Source of the DNA: Acidobacteriota bacterium
GTDB lineage: Bacteria > Acidobacteriota > Thermoanaerobaculia > Multivoradales > Multivoraceae
Assembly (NCBI GenBank): GCA_029263415.1
Contig: JAJCXN010000039.1
Location: 1-64,000, forward strand
Length of the DNA: 64,000 nt
Direction: 5' to 3'
Both the position numbers and the translations under genes were made by a program. The notes beneath the pieces are model-generated. The model did no database searches. It saw only the letters and a list, made by a program, of their open reading frames with translations, and was not told the DNA's origin. The first letter of the stretch is position 1; every line of letters begins with the position of its first letter. Of the stretch, positions 34,422-44,148 are shown one piece after another.

Positions 34422-35036
34422 ATGATGCGTCAAGCGATGACTGAAGAACCGCCAACACCTAGAGCCGGTGATATCACTTGCTTGTTCGAACGCGCCAGCG
34501 AAGGAGATCGAGACGCCTTCGAAGAGGCCGTACGCCTGGTGTACCCAGAGCTCGAGCGAGTCGCCGAACGTCAATTGGGAGCGCACTACGGTGCGCGGGC
34601 CAAGAGGCTGACTTTGGAACCAGCCGCGCTGGTCAACGAGTCGCTGCTGAAACTTCTGCGCCGTCCCCGCAACTTTGACAATCGGCGACACTTCTACTCG
34701 TTTGTCATGCGGGTGATGACCCGGGTGATGTTCGACTATCAGCGTCGCAAGGGTGCAGAAAAGCGTGGTGGCGGCGAAGTCCACGTCACCCTCGGTGAGG
34801 TCGACGCCAAAACGCCGACCTACGTCGGTTTGTCGGAGCTTGCGGCCGCCTTGGATCGGCTCGGCGAGTTCGATGCGCGTAAGGCAGAGGTGGTCAAGTT
34901 GCGTGTGTTCATCGGCCTGGAGATGGCCGAGATTGCAGAGACCCTGAGTGTGTCGCTAGCGACCGTTGAGCGGGAATGGCGCTTCTCACGAAGCTGGCTT
35001 GCCGCAGAGCTGCGCATGAAGAATCGGTCGGCGTAG
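34422..35036 (+). CDS. ECF-like RNA polymerase sigma factor
   Basis: The 204-residue protein belongs to the ECF subgroup common in Planctomycetes, Verrucomicrobia and Acidobacteriota genomes next to protein kinases. It has DITCLFERASEGDRDAFEEAVRLVYPELERVA, HYGARAKRLTLEPAALVNESLLKLLR, HFYSFVMRVMTRVMFDYQR (region 2) and AEVVKLRVFIGLEMAEIAETLSVSLATVEREWRFSRSWLAAEL (region 4). AAGAGG lies ten bases before the ATG; ATG 34425 and 34437 are alternatives. The divergent kinase and the downstream kinase may phosphorylate it, as proposed for this class. Its stop codon lies inside the first of three 18-bp repeats. Confidence 0.9.
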   Translation: MMRQAMTEEPPTPRAGDITCLFERASEGDRDAFEEAVRLVYPELERVAERQLGAHYGARAKRLTLEPAALVNESLLKLLRRPRNFDNRRHFYSFVMRVMTRVMFDYQRRKGAEKRGGGEVHVTLGEVDAKTPTYVGLSELAAALDRLGEFDARKAEVVKLRVFIGLEMAEIAETLSVSLATVEREWRFSRSWLAAELRMKNRSA

Positions 35037-35161
35037 CGGCTCACCTTGGCGTAGCGGCTCACCTTGGCGTGGTGGCTCACCTTTTGGGGTCGGCCTACCT
35101 CGGTGCGAGGTGACGGCGACCAGTTGGCAGCCGACTGTGTTTCGAGCCGACTGTGTTTCGA
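35030..35161. repeat. Tandem duplications in the leader of the second kinase gene
   Basis: GGCGTAGCGGCTCACCTT at 35030-35047 is repeated exactly at 35048-35065 and once imperfectly at 35066-35085. Further on GCCGACTGTGTTTCGA at 35130-35145 is repeated exactly at 35146-35161. A third, looser pair (GTGGTGCCACTAAGGTG-like) sits near 35229-35262. The first unit covers the sigma gene stop. Confidence 0.85.
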
Positions 35162-35295
35162 CGCGTAGTGCCTCCGATGACGGCTGGGCTTGCGTTCTCG
35201 CGTCTGTGTTTGCAGGCCCACAGACCGGTGCTGCCACCAAGGTGTGGTGCCACTAAGGTGCAAAGGCGGGAAGAACCGCAGGAGTCGATGTCGAT

Positions 35296-38160
35296 ATGAG
35301 CAGCCCGTTCTCTCGGTTAGAGGATCTGTTCCATCAACTTAGAGAAGCAGGTTCAGCGACCCGCGATCGGCTGCTCGCTGAACTCGAGGCAGAGGATCGT
35401 GAGATGCATGCGCGGGTCGTCGTCATGCTCGATGCGGAGCGTCGACTCGAGCAAGACGGGGGCGATCCGACGTTCGTGTTGCTCGACCCTGATCGCACCC
35501 TCACCGAAGCTGAGCTGCCGACCATCGAGCTGAGCGATGTGGAGCAGGCGCTAGCTTCCGCCGCTGCCAGCGCTCCGGTGCCCGAGATTCCCGGCTTCCG
35601 CCTTCTGCGTCCACTCGGTGAAGGGGGAATGGGTGTGGTGTGGGAGGCGGATCAGCTAGAACCGGTGAAGCGACGGGTTGCGGTGAAGCTGATTCGTAGC
35701 AAGGCGCAAGACTCGGCTGCGTTTCTCGAGCGGTTTAAGGCTGAGCAACAAGCACAAGCGATGATGGATCATCCCAACATTGCGCGCGTCTTCGACGCGG
35801 GTGCACTGCCTGATGGTCGACCGTACTTTGCGATGGAACTGGTCGCAGGAGAACCAATCACGCACTACTGCGACTCGCAGTCAGTTTCAACCGATGTGCG
35901 CTTGGAACTGTTTCGCGGAGTGTGCCGTGCGGTGACACACGCTCATCGGCGGGGCGTGGTCCATCGGGATCTCAAACCGTCCAACATCCTGGTGCACGAG
36001 GTGGACGGTTTGCCGACGGCGAAGGTGATTGACTTCGGCATCGCGAAGATCTTGGAGGGGGAGTCATTCGGGCTCGAGTTGGAGAGCAGGGTGGAGGACG
36101 TGATCGGTACGCCTGCGTACATGAGCCCCGAGCAGATTGCTCCGAGTGAAGCGGGGGTCGATACCCGTGCGGACGTGTACTCGCTCGGTGTCGTCCTGTT
36201 TGAGCTTTTGGTGGGCTCTTTGCCGCACGGCGCTGGCGCGGGAAGTTTGGCTGAACTGCTGGCGCTGCGCGATCGCAAGGTGAGCGGGGAGACGCCAACA
36301 CCGAGCACACGTCTCAGTTCGGTTCTTAGCGATCCGGAGCAAATCGCAGACCGCATCGCGGAACGACGGGGGACCCGAGTTGAAGAACTGCTGCGCGAAC
36401 TCAAAGGGGAGCTCGACTGGATCGTGCTCAAGGCCTTGGCTCAGGATGTCGAGGAGCGCTACGAATCGCCGGCCGCACTAGAGCGCGATATCGAGCGCTT
36501 TTTGAACGACCTGCCGGTTGAAGCCGGACCGCCGCACTGGCACTACCGACTCCGCAAGTGGGTGCTCAGGCATCGCCTGCAAGCTGCTGCTGCGGCGTTT
36601 ATGCTGCTTAGCCTTGGGCTAGGAGTGTTGGGCTTGGGGTTGGGCTTCGCCGAGGCTAGAGCAGGTCGGGCGCTAGCGGAGATCCGAGCCGAAGAAGCCG
36701 AGGCCAGTCGCGACTTTCTGGTGGGCCTATTCGAACTTTCGGATGATGCGGCCGCAAGAGCGGATGAGTTGTCTGCGACGGAGTTGGTCGAGCGTGGAGC
36801 TGCTCGGCTAGCGACCAGCCTGGAGCGCAAACCTAGGCTGCGTGCGACTCTACTCAGAGTGGTTGCGATGAGTTTTAGACGTCTAGGTGACTACGCGTCT
36901 GCGCGCGACTATGCACTGCGTTCAGTGGCGGCGTGGACCCAGGTCGCGCCCGATGGCGACGCCAACGGGATGCAGCGTGCCGAAGCGATGCTGGAAGTTG
37001 CGCGTGCAGAGCTTTCGGCTGGGCGACTACAAGAAGCGCAAGAGCGGTTGCGAGAACTGATCAAACAATCCGCCGGAGCCGGCAAGGACGCCATGTCAGT
37101 GACTGCGTTTGCCGAAGCAGATTTAGCCGAGGCGTTGCGTCTTGATGGAAGGGTGGAGGAGGCACTCGAACACTCTCGCCGGGCGCGGTTGCTGGCCGAG
37201 CAGGTGTTTGGTGAGATCGATACACGCACCGCTTGGTTGGTCGGTCGCGACGGCCTGATCCAAGTCGCGGCGCACGATGCCACCGCGGCGTTGTCTTCCT
37301 GGCGTCAGGCGATCGCGATTCTTAGTGAAACACGTGGTGAGCTTGATCCGGAGGTCGCCCCGCATCTCAACAACCTAGCGGCGGTGCTCAGTCGTCAGGG
37401 ACGAGCCGCGGAGTCTGAACCGCTGCTCGATCGCTTGGTGCAGATCGACCGAGCTCGATATGGCGAGACGCATGCTTTGACGGCGCGATCGCTGTTCTTG
37501 CATGGCGAGAGTCTCCGAGCCGCGGGCCGCGCAGCTGATGCGGCCCTTGAACTGACCCAAGCACTGTCGATCCAGCGTTCGACCCTTGGTGCTCACCCGG
37601 CGACCGCCTTGACCCTTCATGAGTTAGGGCTCGCGTCGTTCGATCAGGGGCGCCCGGAGGCTGCCGAGTCGTTGCTGCAAGAGTCGCTCCTGATCCGGCG
37701 TCGGGTGTATGGCGAGGCCCACGTTGAGGTGGCGAGTTCGTGGTCCGATCTTGCAGATGTCCTACGAGGCCTGGGACGCCTGGAGGAGGCAAGAGACTAC
37801 GGTAGCCGAGCGATTGAGATCGCGCGCAGGGTTATGCCTGAAGGTGACCGACGCCTGGGTCTTTACCTTCTAGGATTGAGTGACAGCAACACCCGCCTTG
37901 GCGATTTGGTCAAAGCTAGAAGCGAACTCGACGCGGCGCGTTCAAACTTTGCGACGTCGTTGCCGCCGGAGCACCTCTTTCGGGTCCTCGCAGATCTCCA
38001 GCATGCCGAGCTGTTGATCGCCGAAGACGATCGCGAAGGCGCCGGTACAGCGCTGGTATCGATCGAGCAGCGTCTCAACGAGGCCGACGCGAGCCCTGCA
38101 GGCAAGGCCGCGGTACGCAGTCGACTGGACGCTGCCCGCGTGCTGCTGCGGGCTCCTTAA
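35296..38160 (+). CDS. Transmembrane Ser/Thr protein kinase with TPR repeats
   Basis: The 954-residue protein has a kinase domain from about residue 98 (FRLLRPLGEGGMGVVWEADQ, AVKLIRS, HRDLKPSN with Asp225, DFGIAKI, GTPAYMSPEQ). A membrane helix lies near 432-455. About 500 residues of TPR-like repeats follow, with regular motifs such as PEVAPHLNNLAAVLSRQGR and ALTLHELGLASFDQGRPEAAE. GCAGGAG at 35278-35284 precedes the ATG. It is downstream of the ECF sigma factor and upstream of two envelope protein genes, so the four may form one regulatory locus with the divergent kinase. Confidence 0.92.
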   Translation: MSSPFSRLEDLFHQLREAGSATRDRLLAELEAEDREMHARVVVMLDAERRLEQDGGDPTFVLLDPDRTLTEAELPTIELSDVEQALASAAASAPVPEIPGFRLLRPLGEGGMGVVWEADQLEPVKRRVAVKLIRSKAQDSAAFLERFKAEQQAQAMMDHPNIARVFDAGALPDGRPYFAMELVAGEPITHYCDSQSVSTDVRLELFRGVCRAVTHAHRRGVVHRDLKPSNILVHEVDGLPTAKVIDFGIAKILEGESFGLELESRVEDVIGTPAYMSPEQIAPSEAGVDTRADVYSLGVVLFELLVGSLPHGAGAGSLAELLALRDRKVSGETPTPSTRLSSVLSDPEQIADRIAERRGTRVEELLRELKGELDWIVLKALAQDVEERYESPAALERDIERFLNDLPVEAGPPHWHYRLRKWVLRHRLQAAAAAFMLLSLGLGVLGLGLGFAEARAGRALAEIRAEEAEASRDFLVGLFELSDDAAARADELSATELVERGAARLATSLERKPRLRATLLRVVAMSFRRLGDYASARDYALRSVAAWTQVAPDGDANGMQRAEAMLEVARAELSAGRLQEAQERLRELIKQSAGAGKDAMSVTAFAEADLAEALRLDGRVEEALEHSRRARLLAEQVFGEIDTRTAWLVGRDGLIQVAAHDATAALSSWRQAIAILSETRGELDPEVAPHLNNLAAVLSRQGRAAESEPLLDRLVQIDRARYGETHALTARSLFLHGESLRAAGRAADAALELTQALSIQRSTLGAHPATALTLHELGLASFDQGRPEAAESLLQESLLIRRRVYGEAHVEVASSWSDLADVLRGLGRLEEARDYGSRAIEIARRVMPEGDRRLGLYLLGLSDSNTRLGDLVKARSELDAARSNFATSLPPEHLFRVLADLQHAELLIAEDDREGAGTALVSIEQRLNEADASPAGKAAVRSRLDAARVLLRAP

Positions 38161-38302
38161 CGCTGGACCGAATCGCACGATCTTTCTTGGTCGTGAAGGT
38201 GGCCCTACTGGTTTTGCGTCTGTCAAGACGTCGAGCCGAGTGACGCTTCCGACCGAAGCGTTTCTGGTGCCAGGAGATCTGCAACTTCGAGGATCGCGAT
38301 CA

Positions 38303-40432
38303 ATGATGAGGACACTTCACAACCAGCTGTGCGCACGGGGCGGCTCAAGACTAAGCCTGCAAGCCGTGGTGATGCTTGCGTTGGTATCAGGGTTCCTAGG
38401 CTCGGGCGCTTTCGCGCAGGGTGAAAGAGACGCGATGGCACCGTTGGAGGTTGCAGTGCGCGGCGGCGATGCCTGGCGCCCTGCGGATGAACCGCTGGTC
38501 GTTGAACTAAGCCGGGCTCTTACACCTGCAGATGGCAGGATTGCGGTGCTGCTTGGGACGCTAGACCTCACCGACCTGGTGCGGGTCGAGAATCAAGAGC
38601 TCATCTATCGGCCTCATGTGGTGCCATTGCCTTCCGGCGAGAGTCAGCTGGTGGTGTTTCTAGTGAATCGGTCTGGCGAGTGGCAGGAAATTGGCCGCTC
38701 GACTCTGAAGGTCGATCGACCGAGCGGGCTGCGCGAGGTGGAGAACACGTTCAGCGCCGATCTTCAAGGAATCGCTCAGTTTGAAACCGGTGGCGCACCG
38801 CAAGACGAGATACCTGCCACTTTTGAGAGCGCCGGCGCTCGCCTGGCATACACGGGCCTCGTGGCTCACCGCTCGTTTAACCTGCGCACTGCGATTCAGG
38901 TATTCGGCACCACCGAGGTCGATCAAGCGCTCCGCTTTTCTCAACGGGGCAAGCGAGCCGACCAGTTCGATCTGGCGTCCTATCGTGCTCGACTCGAGCG
39001 CGGCTCGACCTTCATCGAGCTGGGGCACTCGCGCTACGGCTCGCATCGTCACCTGATCAGCGGCTTTGCAAGTCGTGGCCTTCAGTTTGGGGCGCGGTTG
39101 GGTAAGCGGGGTGAGGTGCGTGCGTCCTTGATGAATGGCTCCAACGTCGTCGGCTGGGACAACCCATTTGGCGTTAACGATTCTCAGCACCAGATTCTTG
39201 CCGGCGGCCTGGGGCTGGAACTACTACCTGAGCGACCGGGTGGCCTACGCATTGACCTCGATCTGCTGGATGGTTCGCGTCGCCCCCTTGCGGGCTTCAA
39301 CGAAGGGCTAATCAACGACTCTGAAGAGAACGAAGCCTGGGGTGCGCGCGTGTCGGCACGGCTGGCCAGTGGTCGAGCGAGTGTCGAGGCCGGATGGGCA
39401 CAGAGCGACTTCACCAACCCGCAGGATCAGCTACTAGCGCAAGGCGCCGATCTGGTCCCAGTCGAAGCAGAAGATCGGGGAGCGCGGTTCTTCCAGCTCG
39501 ATCTAGGGGTGGTGCGCGATCGGCCGATGGGTGAGCGCTTCACCTCGAACGTCGATCTTTCGATCAGGCACGAGCGAGTGGAGCCCCAGTATCGAACTGT
39601 CGGTGCTTTCGTCGCCGCTGATGTCGAACAGAACGGCGCCGATCTGAGCCTGGGACTAGGTCCTGTACAGATCCAAGTCGGTGGTTTTGAAAGCGAGGAC
39701 AACCTCGACGAGATCCCATCCATCCTCAAGACCGAGACCAAGGTGCGAAACGCGAACTTCGCGTTGCCCTTGGGCGCGTTCTTAGCGGAGCCGAGCGCTT
39801 GGCTGCCGGTGCTGACCTACTCCTACAACCGCACCCATCAGTTTGCGGCCGGTCAGCCGATCAACTCGGGGTTCAATGCAACCAACCATTTGCCAGATCA
39901 GGTCAGCGTCAACCAAAACATCGGGCTGGATTGGCAAGGAAATGGGTGGAGCATCGGCACGATGTTCAACGATTCAGATCAAGACAATCGACAGGTGGGT
40001 CGCGATACCGCGGACTTCTTGAACCGCAGCTACGGGCTCCGATTCTCTTGGGCACCGTGGGCGGATCTCGACCTGGGTTTGGACCTCACCCGCGATCGAG
40101 CGACTTCGGTCGGTGACGACCGGGTGGATCACAACCGCCAGTTGGGGCTCAACCTGCTGTGGCGGATCAATGACGCAATGACCGTATCTGGCCTGGCTTC
40201 GTGGACCGAGTCTGAGGACGATCCGCAGACCGCCCTTTCGGACGGCTTTGTAGCCAATCTCGAATGGGCCTATCGATTCGCCTGGCGCGAACAAGAGCGC
40301 CATGGCGGGAGCGGCCAGTTCTTTCTGCGTTACGGCTTGCAGGACTTTGAGTCGGAGGATCGTGTGTTCGGGTTCTTCTTCGCCCGGGATGAGTGGACTC
40401 TCAATGCCGGCTTCAACCTCAGCCTCCGCTAG
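38303..40432 (+). CDS. Outer-membrane beta-barrel-type protein
   Basis: From ATG 38303 the protein has 709 residues with a signal peptide ending GSGAFAQG. Residues 35-140 form a sandwich (EVAVRGGDAWRPADEPLVVELSRALTPADGRIAVLLG). The rest shows alternating hydrophobic and polar strands with Asn, Gly and aromatic girdles (FNLRTAIQVFGTTEVDQALRF, TFIELGHSRYG, YGLRFSWAPWADLDLGLDL), ending FFARDEWTLNAGFNLSLR as a barrel would. No family name is offered. Following the kinase gene by 140 bp, it is a candidate target of the sigma factor or the surface part of this locus. Confidence 0.75.
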   Translation: MMRTLHNQLCARGGSRLSLQAVVMLALVSGFLGSGAFAQGERDAMAPLEVAVRGGDAWRPADEPLVVELSRALTPADGRIAVLLGTLDLTDLVRVENQELIYRPHVVPLPSGESQLVVFLVNRSGEWQEIGRSTLKVDRPSGLREVENTFSADLQGIAQFETGGAPQDEIPATFESAGARLAYTGLVAHRSFNLRTAIQVFGTTEVDQALRFSQRGKRADQFDLASYRARLERGSTFIELGHSRYGSHRHLISGFASRGLQFGARLGKRGEVRASLMNGSNVVGWDNPFGVNDSQHQILAGGLGLELLPERPGGLRIDLDLLDGSRRPLAGFNEGLINDSEENEAWGARVSARLASGRASVEAGWAQSDFTNPQDQLLAQGADLVPVEAEDRGARFFQLDLGVVRDRPMGERFTSNVDLSIRHERVEPQYRTVGAFVAADVEQNGADLSLGLGPVQIQVGGFESEDNLDEIPSILKTETKVRNANFALPLGAFLAEPSAWLPVLTYSYNRTHQFAAGQPINSGFNATNHLPDQVSVNQNIGLDWQGNGWSIGTMFNDSDQDNRQVGRDTADFLNRSYGLRFSWAPWADLDLGLDLTRDRATSVGDDRVDHNRQLGLNLLWRINDAMTVSGLASWTESEDDPQTALSDGFVANLEWAYRFAWREQERHGGSGQFFLRYGLQDFESEDRVFGFFFARDEWTLNAGFNLSLR

Positions 40433-40494
40433 GTGACAGATCGATGAACCCAACTTTGAAACTGAAAAGAACGAGCCTTCATAGGAGATTGATC

Positions 40495-41802
40495 ATGAAG
40501 ACCAACAAGTGTGCGCGAGGGAGCCTGAGTCGAGGGGTTTCGGCTTCGTCGAAGCGATCGGGAGCTCGTCTACTAGTGGTAATGGCGATGATCTTTGCGG
40601 CGATGTCAGTGAGTGCCGAGATCCGGCGAAACCCCAATGGCGTCAACGTCAATTCTCAAGGGCCGACGTCGGTGTTCGTCACCTTTGGAGGGTTGGACGA
40701 CCAGGTGCCAGTCGAGGCGACCTGGTGCGGAGAGCTGATTTCAGCGGCGCCAGATATTGGTCAACGCTGTGACCCGAGTACCATCTTCGGTCGACTGCCG
40801 GTGCGGTTTGATCAATCTAAGCTCTCAAGCAATAGCGCAGTGTTCACCGACATCATGAGCATTCCGCCGTCGGTTGCCCGGCGTGCCTATCAAGCGGCGG
40901 CGAGTGGTGAGACGTCGAGCTTCTTCTACGTGCGCCGATTCGTCTCAACCACGGGTGGCCCGGACGAGTTCGTTTTCGTCACCTGCCGATTGGCGGGCGG
41001 CGGCGCGCGTGTGCCTCTGGCCCTGCTGGACGTGCAAGTGCGCTTTGCGGGAGAAGAGACGGTTGAGGCGGTTGATCGCGGTGGCCTGTTGCCCGATTCC
41101 GTCGCTGAGATCGCCTACAACGGTACCGGTCGGCTACGCGGTCGTTGGGAGGTCGTCTTGCCAGGGGAAGAGCCGCCGAGCAGTAGAGATCTGTTGACCG
41201 CGGCGTCACTTGCGCCGGAAGAGCGAGCGCTGCAACGACGGTTCAATGTGATCAATCGTTTTGACGTGTTTCTGCCGCCTACCGGTCGAACCGTATTGCC
41301 TGGCCCTGATCCGAAACGTCTGCCGACGCAACTCGACGGGCTCTACCAAGTTCTGCTTCGAGTGGAAGCCAGTGACGACAAGGAGGGGGACTCGAGTCTG
41401 GCAGCGGCTGGCGCGGGCAACGGAGTCATCCACTCAGGAGCAGTGGCCGGTTTTCCCATGCCGGTTCTGCGCTACGCCGTCGGTTCGGCAGGAGGCCTCA
41501 CCGCGGTTCGCTCAGGGCTCGAGTTGCTGTTGCCCGAACCGGGTTACACGCTCAGCTCGGCTGCTCTCGATTTCGAGTGGAGTCAATCGAACGACGCTGC
41601 TCTTTATCGGCTCGAGATCCGCGATCCGCGCGGCGCCCTTCTACATCAAGCAGTGTTGCAACAGGGAATCGGCAAGTACCGAGCGCCGGATTGGATCGCG
41701 GTACGCGGTTCAGGCGGCACCGCGACCTGGCGGGTGGTTGTAGTGAGTTCGGACGGTCGTGATGCTGCCGCAGCGCCTTGGCGAGAGATTGTCTTTCCTT
41801 AA
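40495..41802 (+). CDS. Secreted hypothetical protein
   Basis: AGGAG at 40482-40486 selects ATG 40495, giving 435 residues; an upstream in-frame ATG at 40444 lacks such a site. A signal peptide (about 22-41, LLVVMAMIFAAMSVSAEI) is followed by RRNPNGVNVNSQGPTSVFVTFGGLDDQVPVEATWCGEL and two Cys near 61-77, then sandwich-like modules. The final part (LDFEWSQSNDAALYRLEIRDPRGALLHQAVL) looks like a fibronectin-type carbohydrate or protein-binding fold. It follows the barrel gene by 62 bp and is probably exported with it. No known family was recognised. Confidence 0.65.
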   Translation: MKTNKCARGSLSRGVSASSKRSGARLLVVMAMIFAAMSVSAEIRRNPNGVNVNSQGPTSVFVTFGGLDDQVPVEATWCGELISAAPDIGQRCDPSTIFGRLPVRFDQSKLSSNSAVFTDIMSIPPSVARRAYQAAASGETSSFFYVRRFVSTTGGPDEFVFVTCRLAGGGARVPLALLDVQVRFAGEETVEAVDRGGLLPDSVAEIAYNGTGRLRGRWEVVLPGEEPPSSRDLLTAASLAPEERALQRRFNVINRFDVFLPPTGRTVLPGPDPKRLPTQLDGLYQVLLRVEASDDKEGDSSLAAAGAGNGVIHSGAVAGFPMPVLRYAVGSAGGLTAVRSGLELLLPEPGYTLSSAALDFEWSQSNDAALYRLEIRDPRGALLHQAVLQQGIGKYRAPDWIAVRGSGGTATWRVVVVSSDGRDAAAAPWREIVFP

Positions 41803-41836
41803 GGGTGCTGCGTCAGCTCAGCCGGGGTGCGCCAGC

Positions 41837-43867
41837 TCAATCAGGTAGTGCGAGAGCGGTGATGCCAGCGTTCCCACCTACACCGGTTGCGAACACGATG
41901 TATTGCTTGCCGTTGTGCATGTAGCTCATTGGCGTTCCGGTCGGCGCCTTGTCGAGTGCGACGTTGGCGATGGTCGCGCCGCTAGCTTTGTCGTAGGCGG
42001 TTAGCACCGAGCCTGTGCGATCGTCGTTGATCCGGCTGGTGCGCGCGCCTTGTCCAAGGAACAAGAGCGTTCTGGTCAACAGTGGACCGGTGCCGCCGCT
42101 CGAACCGACCGGCCCTGGATCGGGGATGCCTAGGTCGATGATCTTCTGACGAATGCCGTCGCCGTGCGGAACCTGCCAGGCGATGTCGCCTTCGGACATG
42201 TCATAGGCGGTGATGCGGCCGTAGGGCGGTTTGATGATCGGCAATCCGCGTGGCCCCTGGATGCCGGTCACGGCGTTGGTGTGCGAGTTCTCTTGGCGAG
42301 GGCTGCCGCGGATATAGTCGAAATTGGAACGAGCTCCATCTGGCTTCTGCAAACCCACTACGATCGGTGCCGAATACGACGGCACGTAAAGCATTCCAGT
42401 CTCGGGGTCGAGTGCCGCTCCAAACCAGTTGGCACCGCCGCCCCAGCCCGGGTGTTGCACGGTGCCCCAGATGCCGTCGGTGATGACAACTGGAGGTGTG
42501 TAGAGCGGACCAGTCTTGAAGTTCTTCAAGATCTCCATTGCTTCCGCTCTGATCTCGGGAGTGAAGTCGACAATGGTTTCGTCGGTGATGCCCTGAGATT
42601 CGAACGGCGGTGGTTTGGTTGGAAAAGGTTGAGTGGCTGATGCCCGTTCTCCGGGCACATCTGACGCTGGCACTGGCAGCTCGACGATCGGCCAAATCGG
42701 CTCGCCAGTCACCCGATCGAACACGTAGTTGAAGCCTTGCTTGGTGACGACCGCCACGCCCTTGACCATCTTGCCGTCGATCTCTGCATCAAACAGAGTC
42801 GGAGCTGCCGGGATGTCATAGTCCCACAAGCCGTGATGTACCAACTGGTAGTGCCAGACGTACTCACCGGTGGCAGCGTTGATGCACACGATGGATTCGG
42901 CGAACAGGTTGTCGCCCTTGCGGTGACCGCCGTACCAGTCGTTGGTGGGCGTGCCGAAGGGTAGGTAGACCAGACCGAGTTCGTGGTCGGCCGACATGTT
43001 GGTCCAGACGTTGGCGTTGCCGGTGTACTCGGCCGAACCTTCGAGCCAGGTTCCATGGCCCACTTCGCCCTTCTTGGGTGGATTGTGGAAGGTCCAGACC
43101 AATTCACCGGTGCGTACATCAAAGCCGCGCACATCGCCTGGAGGCATACTCTGCCGAGTCGGACCGTCGAAGATGGAGGAACCGACGATGACCACGTTGC
43201 CGACCACCAGCGGCGCTGACACGATGCCATAGCTTTGTAGCCGGGTCTTGCGCCTGAGTGTCTCGATCAAGTCCACGTATCCGTCGGTGCCGAACCCGCC
43301 GACGGGCTCGCCGGTGACCGCGTCGATCGCCCACAGCTTGGCATCGTTGGACGGTTGGAACACCAGCTTCTGTTTGCCATCGGTCCAATAGCCAACACCT
43401 CGACTGTTGTAACCGAGGTTTGTAGGTCGCCCCGTGAACGCCTCGTACGCCTTGGTGTCGAAGACCCATTTGGTCTCGCCAGTGATCGCGTCGATCGAGA
43501 CAACCTGGCCCAGCGATGTATTGACGTAGAGGTCGTCACCGACCTTGAGCGGAGTTGACTTGAAACTGAACGGTGTGCGTCGACGATTCTCCTTGACCAG
43601 AGCGTTGTCTGGCGACTCCCAAGACCAGGCCACTTCGAGCTGGGCCGCGTTCGATGCGTCGATCTGATCCAGAGCAGCGTACTGATGGGCGGCCAAGGAT
43701 CCGTGGTAGGTGGTCCACTCGGTGCCCTTGGAGCTGTCCTGAGCGGACGCCGTGCTAGCAGCGAACAACAGAACAGAGAACAGCAGAGCGGCGAACATCA
43801 GAGTGGCGAACGGCGGAGCGGCGAGCTGAAGCAGGACGCCTGTTGCGGGCCGGCGGTAGTTCATCAT
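41837..43867 (-). CDS. PQQ-dependent dehydrogenase (quinoprotein)
   Basis: The 676-residue periplasmic protein has a signal peptide ending STASAQD. It shows the quinoprotein propeller from EWTTYHGSLAAHQYAALDQIDASNAAQLEVAW to the end, with WVFDTKAYEAFTGRPTNLGYNSRGVGYW, YLPFGTPTNDWYGGHRKGDNLF, VWHYQLVHHGLWDYDIPAAPTL and GGGANWFGAALDPETGMLYV, all typical of the membrane glucose/quinate/alcohol dehydrogenase branch. PQQ is the expected cofactor. No PQQ biosynthesis gene or cytochrome is in the window. The substrate cannot be told. The 281 bp upstream contains no other gene. Confidence 0.9.
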   Translation of the reverse strand: MMNYRRPATGVLLQLAAPPFATLMFAALLFSVLLFAASTASAQDSSKGTEWTTYHGSLAAHQYAALDQIDASNAAQLEVAWSWESPDNALVKENRRRTPFSFKSTPLKVGDDLYVNTSLGQVVSIDAITGETKWVFDTKAYEAFTGRPTNLGYNSRGVGYWTDGKQKLVFQPSNDAKLWAIDAVTGEPVGGFGTDGYVDLIETLRRKTRLQSYGIVSAPLVVGNVVIVGSSIFDGPTRQSMPPGDVRGFDVRTGELVWTFHNPPKKGEVGHGTWLEGSAEYTGNANVWTNMSADHELGLVYLPFGTPTNDWYGGHRKGDNLFAESIVCINAATGEYVWHYQLVHHGLWDYDIPAAPTLFDAEIDGKMVKGVAVVTKQGFNYVFDRVTGEPIWPIVELPVPASDVPGERASATQPFPTKPPPFESQGITDETIVDFTPEIRAEAMEILKNFKTGPLYTPPVVITDGIWGTVQHPGWGGGANWFGAALDPETGMLYVPSYSAPIVVGLQKPDGARSNFDYIRGSPRQENSHTNAVTGIQGPRGLPIIKPPYGRITAYDMSEGDIAWQVPHGDGIRQKIIDLGIPDPGPVGSSGGTGPLLTRTLLFLGQGARTSRINDDRTGSVLTAYDKASGATIANVALDKAPTGTPMSYMHNGKQYIVFATGVGGNAGITALALPD

Positions 43868-44148
43868 GGGGGATCTGGGTCCTCTCGTGGAAGCTGTGGG
43901 GGTGAGCGAACAGGGTATCGCTGTTCTCGCAAGCTAGATCAACGGTTGCGGTCGGTGTTACCACGGTGCAAGTGCCGTCGCACTCCGCGGGGCACATTGG
44001 GTTCTAGGGTGTGCAACAGCGAGACGAAGATCGCGCGGCTGTGTTTCAGATGGGTCGAACGAGAAGGGTGTAGCCTTCGCTCTTTGAACTCACAAATAGA
44101 ACCCAATTGACCTGAGGCTGGTGGCGGCTTCGGACGAAGGAGACACTC

